Notes under the pieces: model-generated | Told to the model about the DNA's origin: nothing | The model's database searches: none | What the model saw: only the letters and a program-made list of their open reading frames with translations | Position numbers and translations under genes: made by a program | Assembly (NCBI RefSeq): GCF_900292075.1 | Contig: NZ_OLMV01000002.1 | Coordinates: 704,223 to 768,222 of the forward strand | DNA from: Microbacterium timonense | GTDB lineage: Bacteria; Actinomycetota; Actinomycetes; Actinomycetales; Microbacteriaceae | DNA: 64,000 nt | Direction: 5' to 3' | Part shown: positions 33,104 through 44,779 of the stretch, piece after piece | How the letters are laid out: each line of letters opens with the position of its first letter | Numbering within the stretch: the stretch's first letter is position 1

Positions 33104-34456
33104 ATGCCCGACGGCCAGACGCTGGAGTTCTCAGGTCTCAGCAAGCGCTTCGGTGCCGTCACCGCCGTCGCGGAGCTCACGGCCCGTGTCGAGCCGGGCC
33201 GCGTGACCGGATTCCTCGGTCCCAACGGAGCGGGCAAGACCACGACGCTGCGGATCCTGCTCGGGCTCGTGCGGCCCACCGAGGGCCGCGCGACGATCGG
33301 CGGCAAGCGCTACGCCGAACTGGAACGACCGCTGCAGACCGTCGGCGCCGTGCTCGAGGCATCCAGCTTCCACCCGGGCCGCACCGCCGCCGCGCACCTG
33401 ACCATCTACGCGCAGGCCGCCGGCATCGCCCGCTCGCGAGTCGACGAGGTGCTCGGACTGGTGGGCCTGGCGGATGCCGCGAGCCGCAAGGTCGGCGGCT
33501 TCTCGCTGGGCATGCGCCAGCGCCTGGGCCTGGCGTACGCGCTGCTCGGCGATCCGGGCGTGCTCGTCCTGGATGAGCCGGCGAACGGACTCGACCCGGA
33601 GGGCATCCGCTGGCTGCGCGGCTTCCTCCAGCAGCTGGCCGCCGAGGGGCGCACGGTGCTGGTGTCGTCCCATCTGCTCGCCGAGGTGCAGCAGACCGTC
33701 GACGCGCTGCTGATCATCTCACGCGGGAGCCTGGTGTTCCAGGGCGCCATCGAGGACCTGTCCGATCCGGCCGAGCATGCCACCGTGGTGGATGCCCCCG
33801 ACCGGGCCGCCCTGACCGCGGCGCTGCGGGCCGCGGACGTGCCCTTCGAGGTGCTGCGGTCGGGCTTGACCGTACGCGGCGTGGACCCCGCGACGGTCGG
33901 GGCGGCGGCAGCCGCGGCCGGCGTCGCGCTGTCGACTCTGCAGCGTCGGGGCCCCGCCCTCGAGGAGGTGTTCCTCGACCTCGTCAACGGCACCCGCGTC
34001 CATCCCAGTGCGCAGGGTGCCCCCGCGCCGGCCGAGCCGGCCGTCGTCCCGGAGCCCGAGCCGGAACCGGAGGCAGCGCCGGAGCCCGAGGCCCAGCCCG
34101 AGCCGGAACCGGAGGCCGCGCCGGAGCCCGGGACGGCAGAGGTGCCCGCGGAGTCCGGGGAGGTCGTGACGCCCGGCGCGGCCTACGCGGTGGCGAGCAC
34201 GGGCGTCATCGACATCATCGGCGCCGGGGAGCCCGACCCCTGGGCGCCGGAGGACGCCGACCCCGACGTCGGAGCGATCGGCGAGATCGACGACGAGCTC
34301 TCGGTGCCCGAGCCGCCCGAGTCCGCGGACGACCGCCCCTGGCAGAACCAGGCGAAGACGGAGTCCGATCGCGAGGCGGACGCGTTCTTCTCCGCCTTCG
34401 ACGCCGGCCGGAACGAGCCGGCCGACCGCACCGACGCCGAAGGGAGCAGCCGATGA
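33104..34456 (+). CDS. ABC transporter ATPase with long Pro/Glu-rich acidic tail
   Basis: A 450-residue protein. The first 220 residues are a standard ABC-2 exporter ATPase: Walker A GPNGAGKTT, signature FSLGMRQRLGLA, Walker B VLVLDEPANGLDPEG, switch His in LVSSHLLAE. A DrrA-like C-terminal region follows to about 305. The last 145 residues are Pro/Glu/Ala-rich, with a duplicated block, then acidic with AFFSAFDAGRNE. The tail is unusual for this family and could bind the membrane partner or a regulator. GAGAGGG precedes ATG 33104. It overlaps the permease by 4 bp. Confidence 0.88.
   Translation: MPDGQTLEFSGLSKRFGAVTAVAELTARVEPGRVTGFLGPNGAGKTTTLRILLGLVRPTEGRATIGGKRYAELERPLQTVGAVLEASSFHPGRTAAAHLTIYAQAAGIARSRVDEVLGLVGLADAASRKVGGFSLGMRQRLGLAYALLGDPGVLVLDEPANGLDPEGIRWLRGFLQQLAAEGRTVLVSSHLLAEVQQTVDALLIISRGSLVFQGAIEDLSDPAEHATVVDAPDRAALTAALRAADVPFEVLRSGLTVRGVDPATVGAAAAAAGVALSTLQRRGPALEEVFLDLVNGTRVHPSAQGAPAPAEPAVVPEPEPEPEAAPEPEAQPEPEPEAAPEPGTAEVPAESGEVVTPGAAYAVASTGVIDIIGAGEPDPWAPEDADPDVGAIGEIDDELSVPEPPESADDRPWQNQAKTESDREADAFFSAFDAGRNEPADRTDAEGSSR
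34052..34129 (+). repeat. Tandem duplication in the ABC ATPase tail
   Basis: Two 36-base blocks at 34052-34087 and 34094-34129, period 42 bases, differ at about two positions and encode the PEPEPEPEAAPEP-type repeats. Period is a multiple of three, so the frame is kept; copy number may vary between strains. Confidence 0.8.
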
Positions 34457-35271
34457 GCCTGACTGCAGCGACCCGCGCCGAGACCACCAAGCTGTTCTCG
34501 ACGAGCATCTGGTGGATTCTCGGCATCGTGCTGTTCGCCTACGTCGCCTTCACGGCGGCGGCCCTCGGCTTCGTCTACGCGATGGCCGCCTCCGGATCGC
34601 TTCCCGGAAGCGGCCCGGCCCTGCCCGAGGACGGCCTCGCGGCGACGCTCTACAGCACGGCCACGACGGTCGGCTATGTGTTCCCGCTCCTGGTGGGAAC
34701 GCTCATGGTCACGGCCGAGTTCCGGCACAAGACGCTCACCCCCACTTTCCTGGCGACACCCCGCCGAGGCCGGGTGCTGACGGCCAAGCTGGCGGTCGGC
34801 GTCCTCATCGGGGCGATCCTCGGCGTGATCGGCATCGTCGCGGCTGTTGCCACGTCGGCGGCCTTCCTCGCCGGGTTCGGGCTGGACACGGCGCTCGGCC
34901 AGACCGACACCTGGGCGATGCTCGGACGGATGCTCCTGGCCTACGTGCTGTGGACCCTCATCGGCGTCGGGGTCGGCGCGCTGGTGCGCAACCAGGTCGC
35001 CGCCGTCGTCGGCGTGCTGGTCTTCACCCAGTTCGTCGAGCCGATCGGCCGCACCGCGGCGGCCTTCGTCGACGGGCTGGCCGACTACACGCGGTTCCTG
35101 CCCGGTGCGGCAGGCGATGCCCTCGTCGGCGCGAGCGTGTTCTCGACGGCGATGCCGCAGGGCTCCACCGATGCCCTCCCGTGGTGGGTCGGCGGGATCG
35201 TGCTGCTGGGCTACGCGGTCCTCTTCGTGGTGCTCGGGCACCTCGTGAGCTGGCGTCGCGACGTGAGCTGA
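34453..35271 (+). CDS. ABC-2 type transporter permease
   Basis: A 272-residue membrane protein with six hydrophobic segments, opening AATRAETTKLFSTSIWWILGIVLFAYVAFTAAALGF, the usual ABC-2 permease start, and containing TAEFRHKTLTPTFLATPRRGRVLTAKL, the coupling loop. It works with the ATPase upstream, with which it overlaps by 4 bp. Substrate unknown; such pairs often export lipids, peptides or drugs. Confidence 0.88.
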   Translation: MSLTAATRAETTKLFSTSIWWILGIVLFAYVAFTAAALGFVYAMAASGSLPGSGPALPEDGLAATLYSTATTVGYVFPLLVGTLMVTAEFRHKTLTPTFLATPRRGRVLTAKLAVGVLIGAILGVIGIVAAVATSAAFLAGFGLDTALGQTDTWAMLGRMLLAYVLWTLIGVGVGALVRNQVAAVVGVLVFTQFVEPIGRTAAAFVDGLADYTRFLPGAAGDALVGASVFSTAMPQGSTDALPWWVGGIVLLGYAVLFVVLGHLVSWRRDVS

Positions 35272-35288
35272 CGCGGCGGCCCGCGGAT

Positions 35289-35756
35289 TCAGACGGCCGG
35301 CGCGGGCCGTGGAGCCTTCTTCTTCCGCGGCGCCTTCTCGGGCGCCGCGACCGGCGTGGTGCCGGTCTCCGCGGCGATCTCGGCGACGTCGGCAGGCTCC
35401 TCGTCGACCTCCAGCCGCAGCGCCTGCACCAGAGCGAGGCCGTGGCGGGTCGTGAGGATCAGACGCTGGAACTCCGGGTGGCCTTCGAGGTCGATCACGA
35501 CACCCGGGCGACGGCGGCGGACGACCGCGAAGTCGTCGCCTCCTGCCGAGCGCCACGTGCCCATCGCGAGGACGCCGCGGAGGTGGGTTCCGGGACTGGG
35601 GACCCCTCGCAGCCAGGTCCACGCGTCGTCGGTGAGCTGCACTTTGATGATCGTGGAGCGCTCCATGACCACATTCCCCTTGCGGAACGACAGCGCGCGC
35701 TCCGACACCGACAGCACGACCTCGAGCTGCGTCGAGTCGAGCAGCAGTGTCACCAT
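35289..35756 (-). CDS. Conserved hypothetical protein with basic Lys/Pro tail
   Basis: A 155-residue soluble protein. The first 110 residues are beta-rich (VVLSVSERALSFRKGNVVMERSTIIKVQL, LRGVPSPGTHLRGVLAMGTW, FAVVRRRRPGVVIDLEG), resembling a small PH-like barrel, but I cannot name the family. The tail EKAPRKKKAPRPAPAV is strongly basic. Convergent with the permease. ATG 35756 is followed by an in-frame GTG, which could be used instead. Confidence 0.65.
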   Translation of the reverse strand: MVTLLLDSTQLEVVLSVSERALSFRKGNVVMERSTIIKVQLTDDAWTWLRGVPSPGTHLRGVLAMGTWRSAGGDDFAVVRRRRPGVVIDLEGHPEFQRLILTTRHGLALVQALRLEVDEEPADVAEIAAETGTTPVAAPEKAPRKKKAPRPAPAV

Positions 35757-35859
35757 GGCACTAGTCTGCCAGCGGCTCCGGCGCGAACCAGCCTGATTTG
35801 CTTACGGGAGGGCAACGATCCGCGACCCCCGGCACCGCACGCGGTGCAAGACTGGATCG

Positions 35860-38309
<2,450 letters not shown>

Positions 38310-38313
<4 letters not shown>

Positions 38314-39773
38314 CGCGCGTCGAGGTCGCGATCGTCGGAGCGGGCTTCGCCGGGATCGGCATGGCGTCGGCGCTGCGCCGCGCGGGCCGCGAGGACTTCG
38401 TCGTGCTCGAGCGTGCGGCATCCGTCGGGGGCACGTGGCGCGACAACACCTACCCGGGCGTCGCCTGCGACGTGCCCTCGCACCTGTACGGCTTCGCCGC
38501 GCATCCGAACCCCACCTGGTCGGGCACGTACGCGCGCGGCGACGAGATCCACGCCTATCTCGAGCGCGTGGTCGACGCCGAAGGCCTGCGGGACCGGCTG
38601 CGCCTGCGCACGGCGATGCAGTGGGCCGACTGGGATGCCGAACACGAGGTATGGCACCTGGGCACGCCGTCGGGGGTCATCGTGGCCGACGCGGTGGTGC
38701 TCGCCTGCGGTCGCCTGACGGAGCCCTCGATCCCCGACGTCGCGGGACTCGCGACGTTCCCGGGGCCGCTCTTCCACTCGGCGCGCTGGGACCACGACGT
38801 GGACCTCGCGGGCCTGCGCGTCGGCGTGGTCGGCACCGGCGCGAGCGCGGTCCAGCTCGTGCCGGAGCTCGCCCGCACGGCCGCGCACGTGACGCTCTTC
38901 CAACGCAGCCCCGCCTGGATCGTGCCGCGGGGCGGCGGCCCATACACCGACGCCGATCGCGAGCGCTTCGCCGCGGCGCCGGGGGAACTGACCCGCCTGC
39001 GCGCGGCGCTGTACTCCGAGGGCGAGGCGCGGTTCGCGTCACGCTCGGGGGATGCCGTGGCCGCCGCCCGCGCGCAGGCCGAAGCCCTCGCGCATCTGGA
39101 GGCGCAGGTCGCCGACCCGGCGCTTCGGGCGGCGCTCACGCCGGACTACGCTTTCGGCTGCAAGCGGGTGCTGCTGTCGGACGAGTTCTACCCCGCCGTC
39201 GCCTCGGACGCCGTCACCCTGGTGCCCTCGGCGCTGCACTCCGTCGAGGGGCCGATGCTGGTCGCCGCCGACGGCACGCGGCACGAGGTCGACGCACTCG
39301 TGCTGGCGACGGGCTTCGCGTCGACGCAGCAGCCCTACGCCGACCTCGTCATCGGCGAGCACGGCCAGACCCTCGCGCAGCACTGGTCGGGCGGCATGAC
39401 CTCCTTCGCCTCGACGGTCGTCGCCGGCTTCCCCAACCTGTTCGTGCTGAACGGGCCCAACGCGTCGCTCGGCCATTCGTCGTCGGTGCTCATGATCGAG
39501 GAGCAGGCGGCGTACACCGCCCGCGTGCTCGATCGCCGTGCAGGCGGCGTGTTGCGGGTCGATCCTCGTGCTGAGAGCGCCTACACCGACGAGATCGTCG
39601 CGGCCGCGGCATCCACCCCGTGGATGACCGGAGGATGCCGCAACTGGTACGTCGACGAGCGCTCCGGCCGGCTCACCCTGCTGTGGCCGGGGACGGTCGA
39701 CGCGTTCCGGGCGCGCCTCGCACGCGCCGACGGCTCCGAATTCCTGCCTGCACCTGAAGGGATACCCGTATGA
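38310..39773 (+). CDS. Flavin-containing / Baeyer-Villiger-type monooxygenase
   Basis: A 487-residue NAD(P)H-dependent flavoprotein. FAD site VAIVGAGFAGIGMASAL; GTWRDNTYPGVACDVPSHLY is the family GGTWxxNxYPGxxxD motif; NADP site VGVVGTGASAVQLVPEL; FQRSPAWIVPR (FxGxxxHxxxW-region counterpart), VLATGFAS and FPNLFVLNGPNASLGH near the end. It inserts oxygen into ketones or aldehydes in other systems; substrate unknown. It overlaps both cofGH and fgd by 4 bp, so it is made together with F420 enzymes, though it needs no F420 itself. Confidence 0.87.
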
Positions 39774-40783
39774 CCGTTCCGCTGCGCTTCGGATACAAGG
39801 CCTCGGCCGAGCAGTTCGGGCCCGCCGAGCTGCTGGACTACGCGATCCAGGCGGAAGAGGCCGGGTTCGACTCGGTCTTCATCTCGGACCACCTCCAGCC
39901 GTGGCTGCACGAAGGCGGCCACGCCCCGGCATCCGTTCCGTGGCTCGGCGCGCTCGGCGCCAAGACCTCGCGCGTGCTGATCGGCACGTCGGTGCTGACG
40001 CCGACGTTCCGCTACAACCCGACCGTCGTCGCGCAGGACTTCGCGACGCTGGGTGTCATGTATCCCGGGCGGGTGATCCTCGGTGTCGGCACCGGCGAGG
40101 CGCTCAACGAGGCGAACCTGGGGATCGCGTGGCCCGACCCGCCGGAGCGGTTCCAGCGGCTGAAGGAGGCGATCGGCCTCATCCGCCGGCTCTGGTCGGA
40201 GGACCGCGTCAGCTTCGACGGCACGTACTACCACGCGCACAACATCACGATCTACGACAAGCTGCCCCAGCCCGTGCCGATCTACATCGGCGCCGCCGGC
40301 CCCGCCGCGACGCGGCTCGCGGGCCGCATCGCCGACGGCTTCATCACGACCAGCGGCAAGAAGCGAGAGCTGTACACCGACACCCTGCTGCCCGCGCTGC
40401 ACGAGGGTCTCGAGAAGGCCGGTCGGGCACCGGACGCCATCGACACGCTCATGGAGATCAAGGTCTCGCTCGCCGAGACCATCGAGCAGGCGCAGGAGAA
40501 GACGCGCTTCTGGGCGCCGCTGGCCCTCACCCCCGAGGAGAAGATGGGCGTCGACGACCCCATCGAGATGCAGCGGCTCGGCGAGCAGCTGCCGATCGAG
40601 CGCGCGGCATCCCGGTTCATCGTCTCGGACGACCCCGACGAGCACGTCGAGCGCATCGGCTGGTACATCGACCTCGGATTCCGCCACCTGGTCTTCCACG
40701 ACCCCGGCCACGACCAGGGCGCCTTCCTGCGCCTCTACGGCGAAGAGATCCTGCCGCGGCTGCGCGCGCGGTACGGAGCGTGA
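39770..40783 (+). CDS. fgd: F420-dependent glucose-6-phosphate dehydrogenase (LLM class)
   Basis: A 337-residue luciferase-like TIM barrel closely matching mycobacterial FGD: LRFGYKASAEQFGPAELL, SDHLQPWLHEGGHAP, GTSVLTPTFRYNPTVVAQ, GVGTGEALNEANLGI, GFITTSGKKRELYT, RFWAPLALTPEEKMGVDDPIEM and HLVFHDPGHDQ. The conserved SDH His region and the phosphate-binding Thr/Lys residues are present. It reduces F420 using glucose-6-phosphate, giving the cell its F420H2. Overlaps of 4 bp on both sides place it inside the F420 operon. Confidence 0.93.
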   Translation: MTVPLRFGYKASAEQFGPAELLDYAIQAEEAGFDSVFISDHLQPWLHEGGHAPASVPWLGALGAKTSRVLIGTSVLTPTFRYNPTVVAQDFATLGVMYPGRVILGVGTGEALNEANLGIAWPDPPERFQRLKEAIGLIRRLWSEDRVSFDGTYYHAHNITIYDKLPQPVPIYIGAAGPAATRLAGRIADGFITTSGKKRELYTDTLLPALHEGLEKAGRAPDAIDTLMEIKVSLAETIEQAQEKTRFWAPLALTPEEKMGVDDPIEMQRLGEQLPIERAASRFIVSDDPDEHVERIGWYIDLGFRHLVFHDPGHDQGAFLRLYGEEILPRLRARYGA

Positions 40784-41442
40784 CCCCGCTGTTCCGGCGG
40801 CGGCGCGGGCAGAACACGCCGCGCTGGGTGGTGGTCGTGCCGGTCAAGCCCTCGGCGCGCGCCAAGTCTCGCCTCGACGTGCCGGGCGTCGGGCGAGCCG
40901 ACCTCGCCCGGGCCATCGCGCTGGACACACTGGCCGCCGCGACGGCGTGCGACCTCGTGGCGCAGGTCGTGGTGGTCACCGATGACGCCGCGCTCGCGCG
41001 CGAGGCGGCGTTGATCCCGGCGCTGCGGTTCGTTCCGGAGGGCGAGGCGGGCGGACTGGATGCTGCGGTGGCGGCGGGAGTCGCGGCGGTCGATCCGACG
41101 GGACGGATGCCCCGCGCCGCGCTCCTCGGCGACCTGCCCGCCCTGCGACCGGGTGACCTCGCCGACGCGCTGCGGGCCGCGGCATCCGTCGACCGCGCCG
41201 TCGTCGCGGACGCCGAGGGCACCGGCTCGACGCTGGTCACCGCCGGGCCCGGCGTGGCCTGGCGCTCGTCGTTCGGCGACCGCTCGTTCGCCCGGCACCT
41301 CGCCCTCGGATGCGTGGGCCTCGAGATCCCGGATGCCTCGACCCTGCGTCGCGACGTCGACACCGCCGACCAGCTCGATGCCGCCGGCGCCCTGGGTCTG
41401 GGGCCCCGCACGGGTGCCCTGCTGACGGCGCACCACGGATAG
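40780..41442 (+). CDS. cofC: 2-phospho-L-lactate (phosphoenolpyruvate) guanylyltransferase CofC
   Basis: A 220-residue nucleotidyltransferase. WVVVVPVKPSARAKSRLD is the CofC signature, RALLGDLPALRPGDL-like AALLGDLPALRPGDLADAL holds the metal Asp, and the end DVDTADQLDAAGALGLGPRT fits the family. It makes the GPPG-type intermediate for CofD. The GTG start overlaps fgd by 4 bp. Its TAG stop forms part of the TAGCCT box of the following gene. Confidence 0.9.
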   Translation: MTPLFRRRRGQNTPRWVVVVPVKPSARAKSRLDVPGVGRADLARAIALDTLAAATACDLVAQVVVVTDDAALAREAALIPALRFVPEGEAGGLDAAVAAGVAAVDPTGRMPRAALLGDLPALRPGDLADALRAAASVDRAVVADAEGTGSTLVTAGPGVAWRSSFGDRSFARHLALGCVGLEIPDASTLRRDVDTADQLDAAGALGLGPRTGALLTAHHG

Positions 41443-41451
41443 CCTGGGCCG

Positions 41452-41721
41452 ATGACTGAGCCGCCTCGGGCCCCTCGCGGCAGAGCCCGCGTCGCGCTGT
41501 GGGTCGCCGGGGGCGTGATTCTGGCGGGTGTCCTGTTCGCGCCGGTGAGGACGAGCGGCTTCTGCGCGTACGCCCCGACGTCGGGCCGGAGCTACTGCGA
41601 TGCGGCCGCGCAGTCGGTGCTCGGCATCCCCACCAGTCTCTGGCTGTGGCTGGCAGCGAGCATCGCCCTGGGCGCCCTCGGGTGGTGGCTCGCACGCCGC
41701 ACCGCCCGGCGCGGCGGATGA
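41452..41721 (+). CDS. Small two-helix membrane protein with Cys pair
   Basis: An 89-residue protein with helices VALWVAGGVILAGVLFAP and SLWLWLAASIALGALGWWLA. The exported loop between them carries two cysteines (FCAYAPTSGRSYCDAA), which could form a disulfide. No family recognised. ATG 41452 lies six bases after TAGCCT, so the transcript is probably leaderless. Confidence 0.7.
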   Translation: MTEPPRAPRGRARVALWVAGGVILAGVLFAPVRTSGFCAYAPTSGRSYCDAAAQSVLGIPTSLWLWLAASIALGALGWWLARRTARRGG

Positions 41722-41740
41722 TCTGACCCGCGGCCGCTGG

Positions 41741-42484
41741 TCAGACGACCAGCAGGTAGACCGCCCCGACGATCGTGAAGACGACCACCAGCTTCTCGAA
41801 CACCGACTGCGGCATGCGGTCGGCGAGCCACCGCCCGAGGAAGGCCGCCGCGATCACGAACGGCACGAGGACGAGGTCGATGAGCAGACCGGGCACGGTG
41901 ATGATCCCGATGCCGATCGAGAACGGCACCTTGAAGAGGTTCACGATCGCGAAGAACCAGGCGGCGGTACCGAGGAACGCCTTCACCTCGAAGCGGGCGG
42001 CCAGGAAGTACATCGACATCACCGGGCCGGCGGCGTTCGCGACCATGGTCGTGAAGCCGCCGAGCGTGCCGTAGGTCGCCGCGGCCACCCGGTGCGTGCC
42101 GCCGGCGGAGACCTGGGAGACGAACCGGCGCCGCAGCAGCGTGATCGCGATCACGGCGAGCAGGATGATGCCGATCGTGCGCTTGACCCACAGGTCGTCG
42201 GCGAACCACAGGAACACCACACCCAAGAGCACTCCCGCCAGTACCGCCGGCGCCAGCCGTACCAGCGTGCGCCAATCCGCGTGCCGGCGGTACATCGTCA
42301 CGGCGAAGACGTCGGCGACGATCAGCAGCAGGAGCAGAACGCCGGTGGACTGCTTCGCGGGCAGCACCGCCGCGAAGATCGCGACGGCGATGGTCCCGGC
42401 TCCGGGCACCGCGGTCTTCGACAGACCCACCACGAGCGCCCCGGCGGCCAGCAGCGCCCACGCCCACCAGGCGAGGTCGGGCAC
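41741..42484 (-). CDS. TauE/SafE family permease
   Basis: A 247-residue membrane protein with about eight hydrophobic segments. WWAWALLAAGALVVGLSKTAVPGAGTIAVAIFA and YGTLGGFTTMVANAAGPVMSMYFLAA are the two repeated TauE/SafE signatures. The family exports sulfite or organosulfur and related anions; the substrate here is unknown. GTG start, one base after the CofD stop on the same strand, so the two are probably cotranscribed. Confidence 0.87.
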   Translation of the reverse strand: MPDLAWWAWALLAAGALVVGLSKTAVPGAGTIAVAIFAAVLPAKQSTGVLLLLLIVADVFAVTMYRRHADWRTLVRLAPAVLAGVLLGVVFLWFADDLWVKRTIGIILLAVIAITLLRRRFVSQVSAGGTHRVAAATYGTLGGFTTMVANAAGPVMSMYFLAARFEVKAFLGTAAWFFAIVNLFKVPFSIGIGIITVPGLLIDLVLVPFVIAAAFLGRWLADRMPQSVFEKLVVVFTIVGAVYLLVV

Positions 42485-42485
42485 G

Positions 42486-43469
42486 TCAGACCTCTGCCGC
42501 GGCGAGCGCCGCCTCGCCCAGAGCGGCCTGGCGGTCGGGGTCCGTCATCCACAGGGGACGCACGAGGGGACGGATGCCGAGACCCGCGACCGCGTCGGCC
42601 GCCGCCTCGTCCTCCTCGCCGATCAGCCACGCGTCGAGCAGCCCGGCGCCCCCGCGTGCGCCGTACAGGCCGGCCACCGCGGACGCGGAGGTGTCGACGC
42701 CGATCGCGGTGAGACACACGTCGGCCATGCCGCGCACCACCTTGCCGCCGATGATGGGTGAGACGCCGACGACCGGACCGAGGGCGGCGCGCAGCGCGTC
42801 ACGCATGCCGGGAACGGCGAGGATCGGGCCGATCGACACGACCGGGTTCGAGGGTGCGATGAGCACGGCGTCGGCACCGGCGATCGCCTCGAGGACGCCG
42901 GGGGCCGGAGCGGCGCCCTGGATGCCGGGATTCTCGAACGCGGCCGGGGCGAGCGTCGCCCGGTGACGCGTCCACCACTCCTGGAAGTGCATCCGTGTGC
43001 CGTCGGGAAGCACGACGACGGTGTCGACCTCGGCGTCGGTCATCGGGAGCAGGCGCGCGCCGAGATCCCAGCGGTGCGACATCCGTTCGAGCACCTGCGT
43101 CGGGGTCAGCCCCTCCCGCAGCCATCCGGTGCGCGCCAGATGCGTCCCGAGGTCGAGGTCGCCGAGGGTGAACCACGGCCAGCCCGCGCCCCATTCCTGC
43201 AGCTCGTGGTTGACGCGCTCCGAATCGCCCCGCCGCCCCCATCCGCGCTCGGCGTCGTTCACGCCGGCCAGCGCGTACGTGAGGGAGTCGACGTCGGGCT
43301 GCAGACGCACCCCCGACAGCCACAGGTCATCGCCGGTGTTGACGACGACGGTGAGAGCCGCCCCGGTGTCGGCCACTCCGCGTGCCTGCAGCGCGGCACG
43401 CACCCCCAGCACGAAACGGGAGCCGCCAACCCCTCCCGCGAGCACGACGACGCGCGGCGACACGGTCAC
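42486..43469 (-). CDS. cofD: 2-phospho-L-lactate transferase CofD
   Basis: A 327-residue protein. VVVLAGGVGGSRFVLGV is the CofD GGxGG nucleotide motif; VVNTGDDLWLSGVRLQPDVDSLTYALAG, ERGWGRRGD and LIAPSNPVVSIGPILAVPG are diagnostic. It transfers the phospho-lactyl or phosphoenolpyruvyl group to FO, forming F420-0. It lies convergent with cofC across the TauE gene rather than in the same operon. GTG start at 43469, six bases after the HemD-like stop. Confidence 0.93.
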   Translation of the reverse strand: MTVSPRVVVLAGGVGGSRFVLGVRAALQARGVADTGAALTVVVNTGDDLWLSGVRLQPDVDSLTYALAGVNDAERGWGRRGDSERVNHELQEWGAGWPWFTLGDLDLGTHLARTGWLREGLTPTQVLERMSHRWDLGARLLPMTDAEVDTVVVLPDGTRMHFQEWWTRHRATLAPAAFENPGIQGAAPAPGVLEAIAGADAVLIAPSNPVVSIGPILAVPGMRDALRAALGPVVGVSPIIGGKVVRGMADVCLTAIGVDTSASAVAGLYGARGGAGLLDAWLIGEEDEAAADAVAGLGIRPLVRPLWMTDPDRQAALGEAALAAAEV

Positions 43470-43475
43470 GCGGCG

Positions 43476-44321
43476 TCAGCCCCGCGGTTCGGCGCGCAGC
43501 TGCGGCAGCACGCCGGTCTTCGGCGCGAACTCGTCGGCGGCGTGGGGCAGGGAGAACTTCGCGACGGCATCGATCAGCGCGTCGACGGTCTGGGCGTCGG
43601 CGACGACGTCGACGTCGAGGCCGGCGCGCCGGGCATCCTTCGCGGTGCGCGGGCCGATCGCGGCGATGAGGGTCGTCTCGGGGATGTCGGGGAACTGCTC
43701 GTGGACCTGCTCGGCGACCGAGCCGCTGGTCACGAGGATCGCGTTGATCCGGCCCGAGCGGACGTCTTCGGCGATCCGCTCGGTCACGGGAACACCCACC
43801 GTGCGGTAGGCGACGACGCTGCGCACGTGGTGGCCGGCGTCGGTGAGCATGCGGGTGAGCACGGGCTTGGCGATCTCGCTGCGCAGCGTGAGGATGTTGC
43901 GCGGCTCGGGCTCGAGCGCGATGAGCTGCTCGGCCATGCCTGCTGCGGAGTTGTCGCGCTCGGGCACGAGGTCGACGCGATAGCCGACGGCCAGCAGGGC
44001 GGCCGCCGTGGTCTCACCGACGGCGGCGACCTTGGTGGTCGGCGGGACGACGGCGCGATACGCGTAGAGGACGTCGACCGTCGTGGCGCTCGTGACGGTC
44101 AGCCAGTCGAAGGCACCCGCGGCGAGGTCGGCCAGAGCCTGCTCGAGCGTGGCCTGGTCGTTGGTCGGCGCGAAGTTGATGAGCGGGGCGATGACCGGCG
44201 TCGCACCCTGGCGGCGCAGCGTCGCGGCGACGCCGTCGCCCCAGGGGCCGCCACGGGGCACGAGAACGCGCCAGCCGGTGAGGGGCTTGGCGGCCTGGTG
44301 CTGTGCTGCGGCAGTGTTCAT
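43476..44321 (-). CDS. hemD: Uroporphyrinogen-III synthase
   Basis: A 281-residue two-lobed protein. WRVLVPRGGPWGDGVAATLRRQGATPVIAPLINFAP begins lobe 1; FDWLTVTSATTVDVLY, VAAVGETTAAALLAVGYRVDLVP, AILVTSGSVAEQVHEQF and IAAIGPRTAKDARRAGLDVDVVA are family motifs. It closes hydroxymethylbilane to uroporphyrinogen III, the common precursor of haem and other tetrapyrroles. The HemY-like oxidase 1.3 kb away is in the same pathway. Confidence 0.9.
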   Translation of the reverse strand: MNTAAAQHQAAKPLTGWRVLVPRGGPWGDGVAATLRRQGATPVIAPLINFAPTNDQATLEQALADLAAGAFDWLTVTSATTVDVLYAYRAVVPPTTKVAAVGETTAAALLAVGYRVDLVPERDNSAAGMAEQLIALEPEPRNILTLRSEIAKPVLTRMLTDAGHHVRSVVAYRTVGVPVTERIAEDVRSGRINAILVTSGSVAEQVHEQFPDIPETTLIAAIGPRTAKDARRAGLDVDVVADAQTVDALIDAVAKFSLPHAADEFAPKTGVLPQLRAEPRG

Positions 44322-44373
44322 AAGGGGGTCGACTCTCGGTGGTGCTCAGTCGGCCGCCCACGACGTTCGAGCA

Positions 44374-44410
44374 GCCGACGCGCGATTCGAATCGGGTTCG
44401 CGCGGTCGGC
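44374..44410. repeat. Inverted repeat upstream of hemD
   Basis: GCCGACGCGCGA (44374-44385) and TTCGCGCGGTCGGC (44397-44410) pair with one bulged base around a central ATTCGAAT palindrome. It lies 53 bases upstream of the hemD start, within the 179-bp gap. It could be an operator or leader hairpin. The rest of the gap shows nothing I can name. Confidence 0.45.
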
Positions 44411-44500
44411 AGCATACGCACCATTGCACTGCCTTGCCTCACGAGCATACCCCTGATCGCTGCGCACGCGACCTCGGGGGGTCTGTCGTCGGGACGGTCG

Positions 44501-44779
44501 TCAGCGCGTGTAGAGACGCACGACGCCCCAGACCGCGGCACCGACGGCGAGGGCGCCCGCGACCACCGCGACGGCCGCGGCGGCGGGATTGCGGCGCTGG
44601 AACGCGCGCGCCTTCTCGATGCCGTCGTCGACGGCGCGCCCGAGACGTCGGGGGACGTTGGCCTTCTCCTCGATGGCTGCCAGTGCGGCCTTGAGCTCGG
44701 CGCGAGCGTGCTCGACCGGGTCGTCGATGCCGATCGGCACGGCGGTGCGGGGCAGTGGCACGGGCGCGTCAGAGCTCAT
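44501..44779 (-). CDS. Small membrane-anchored protein, DUF3618-like
   Basis: A 92-residue protein: an amphipathic charged helix (DPVEHARAELKAALAAIEEKANVPRRLGRAVDDGIEKARAFQ region) followed by one membrane helix (AAAAVAVVAGALAVGAAVWGVV) near the C-terminus. This organisation matches small actinobacterial DUF3618-type proteins encoded with holin-X-like and YtxH-like proteins. It starts 11 bp inside the preceding gene. Function unknown. Confidence 0.75.
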   Translation of the reverse strand: MSSDAPVPLPRTAVPIGIDDPVEHARAELKAALAAIEEKANVPRRLGRAVDDGIEKARAFQRRNPAAAAVAVVAGALAVGAAVWGVVRLYTR

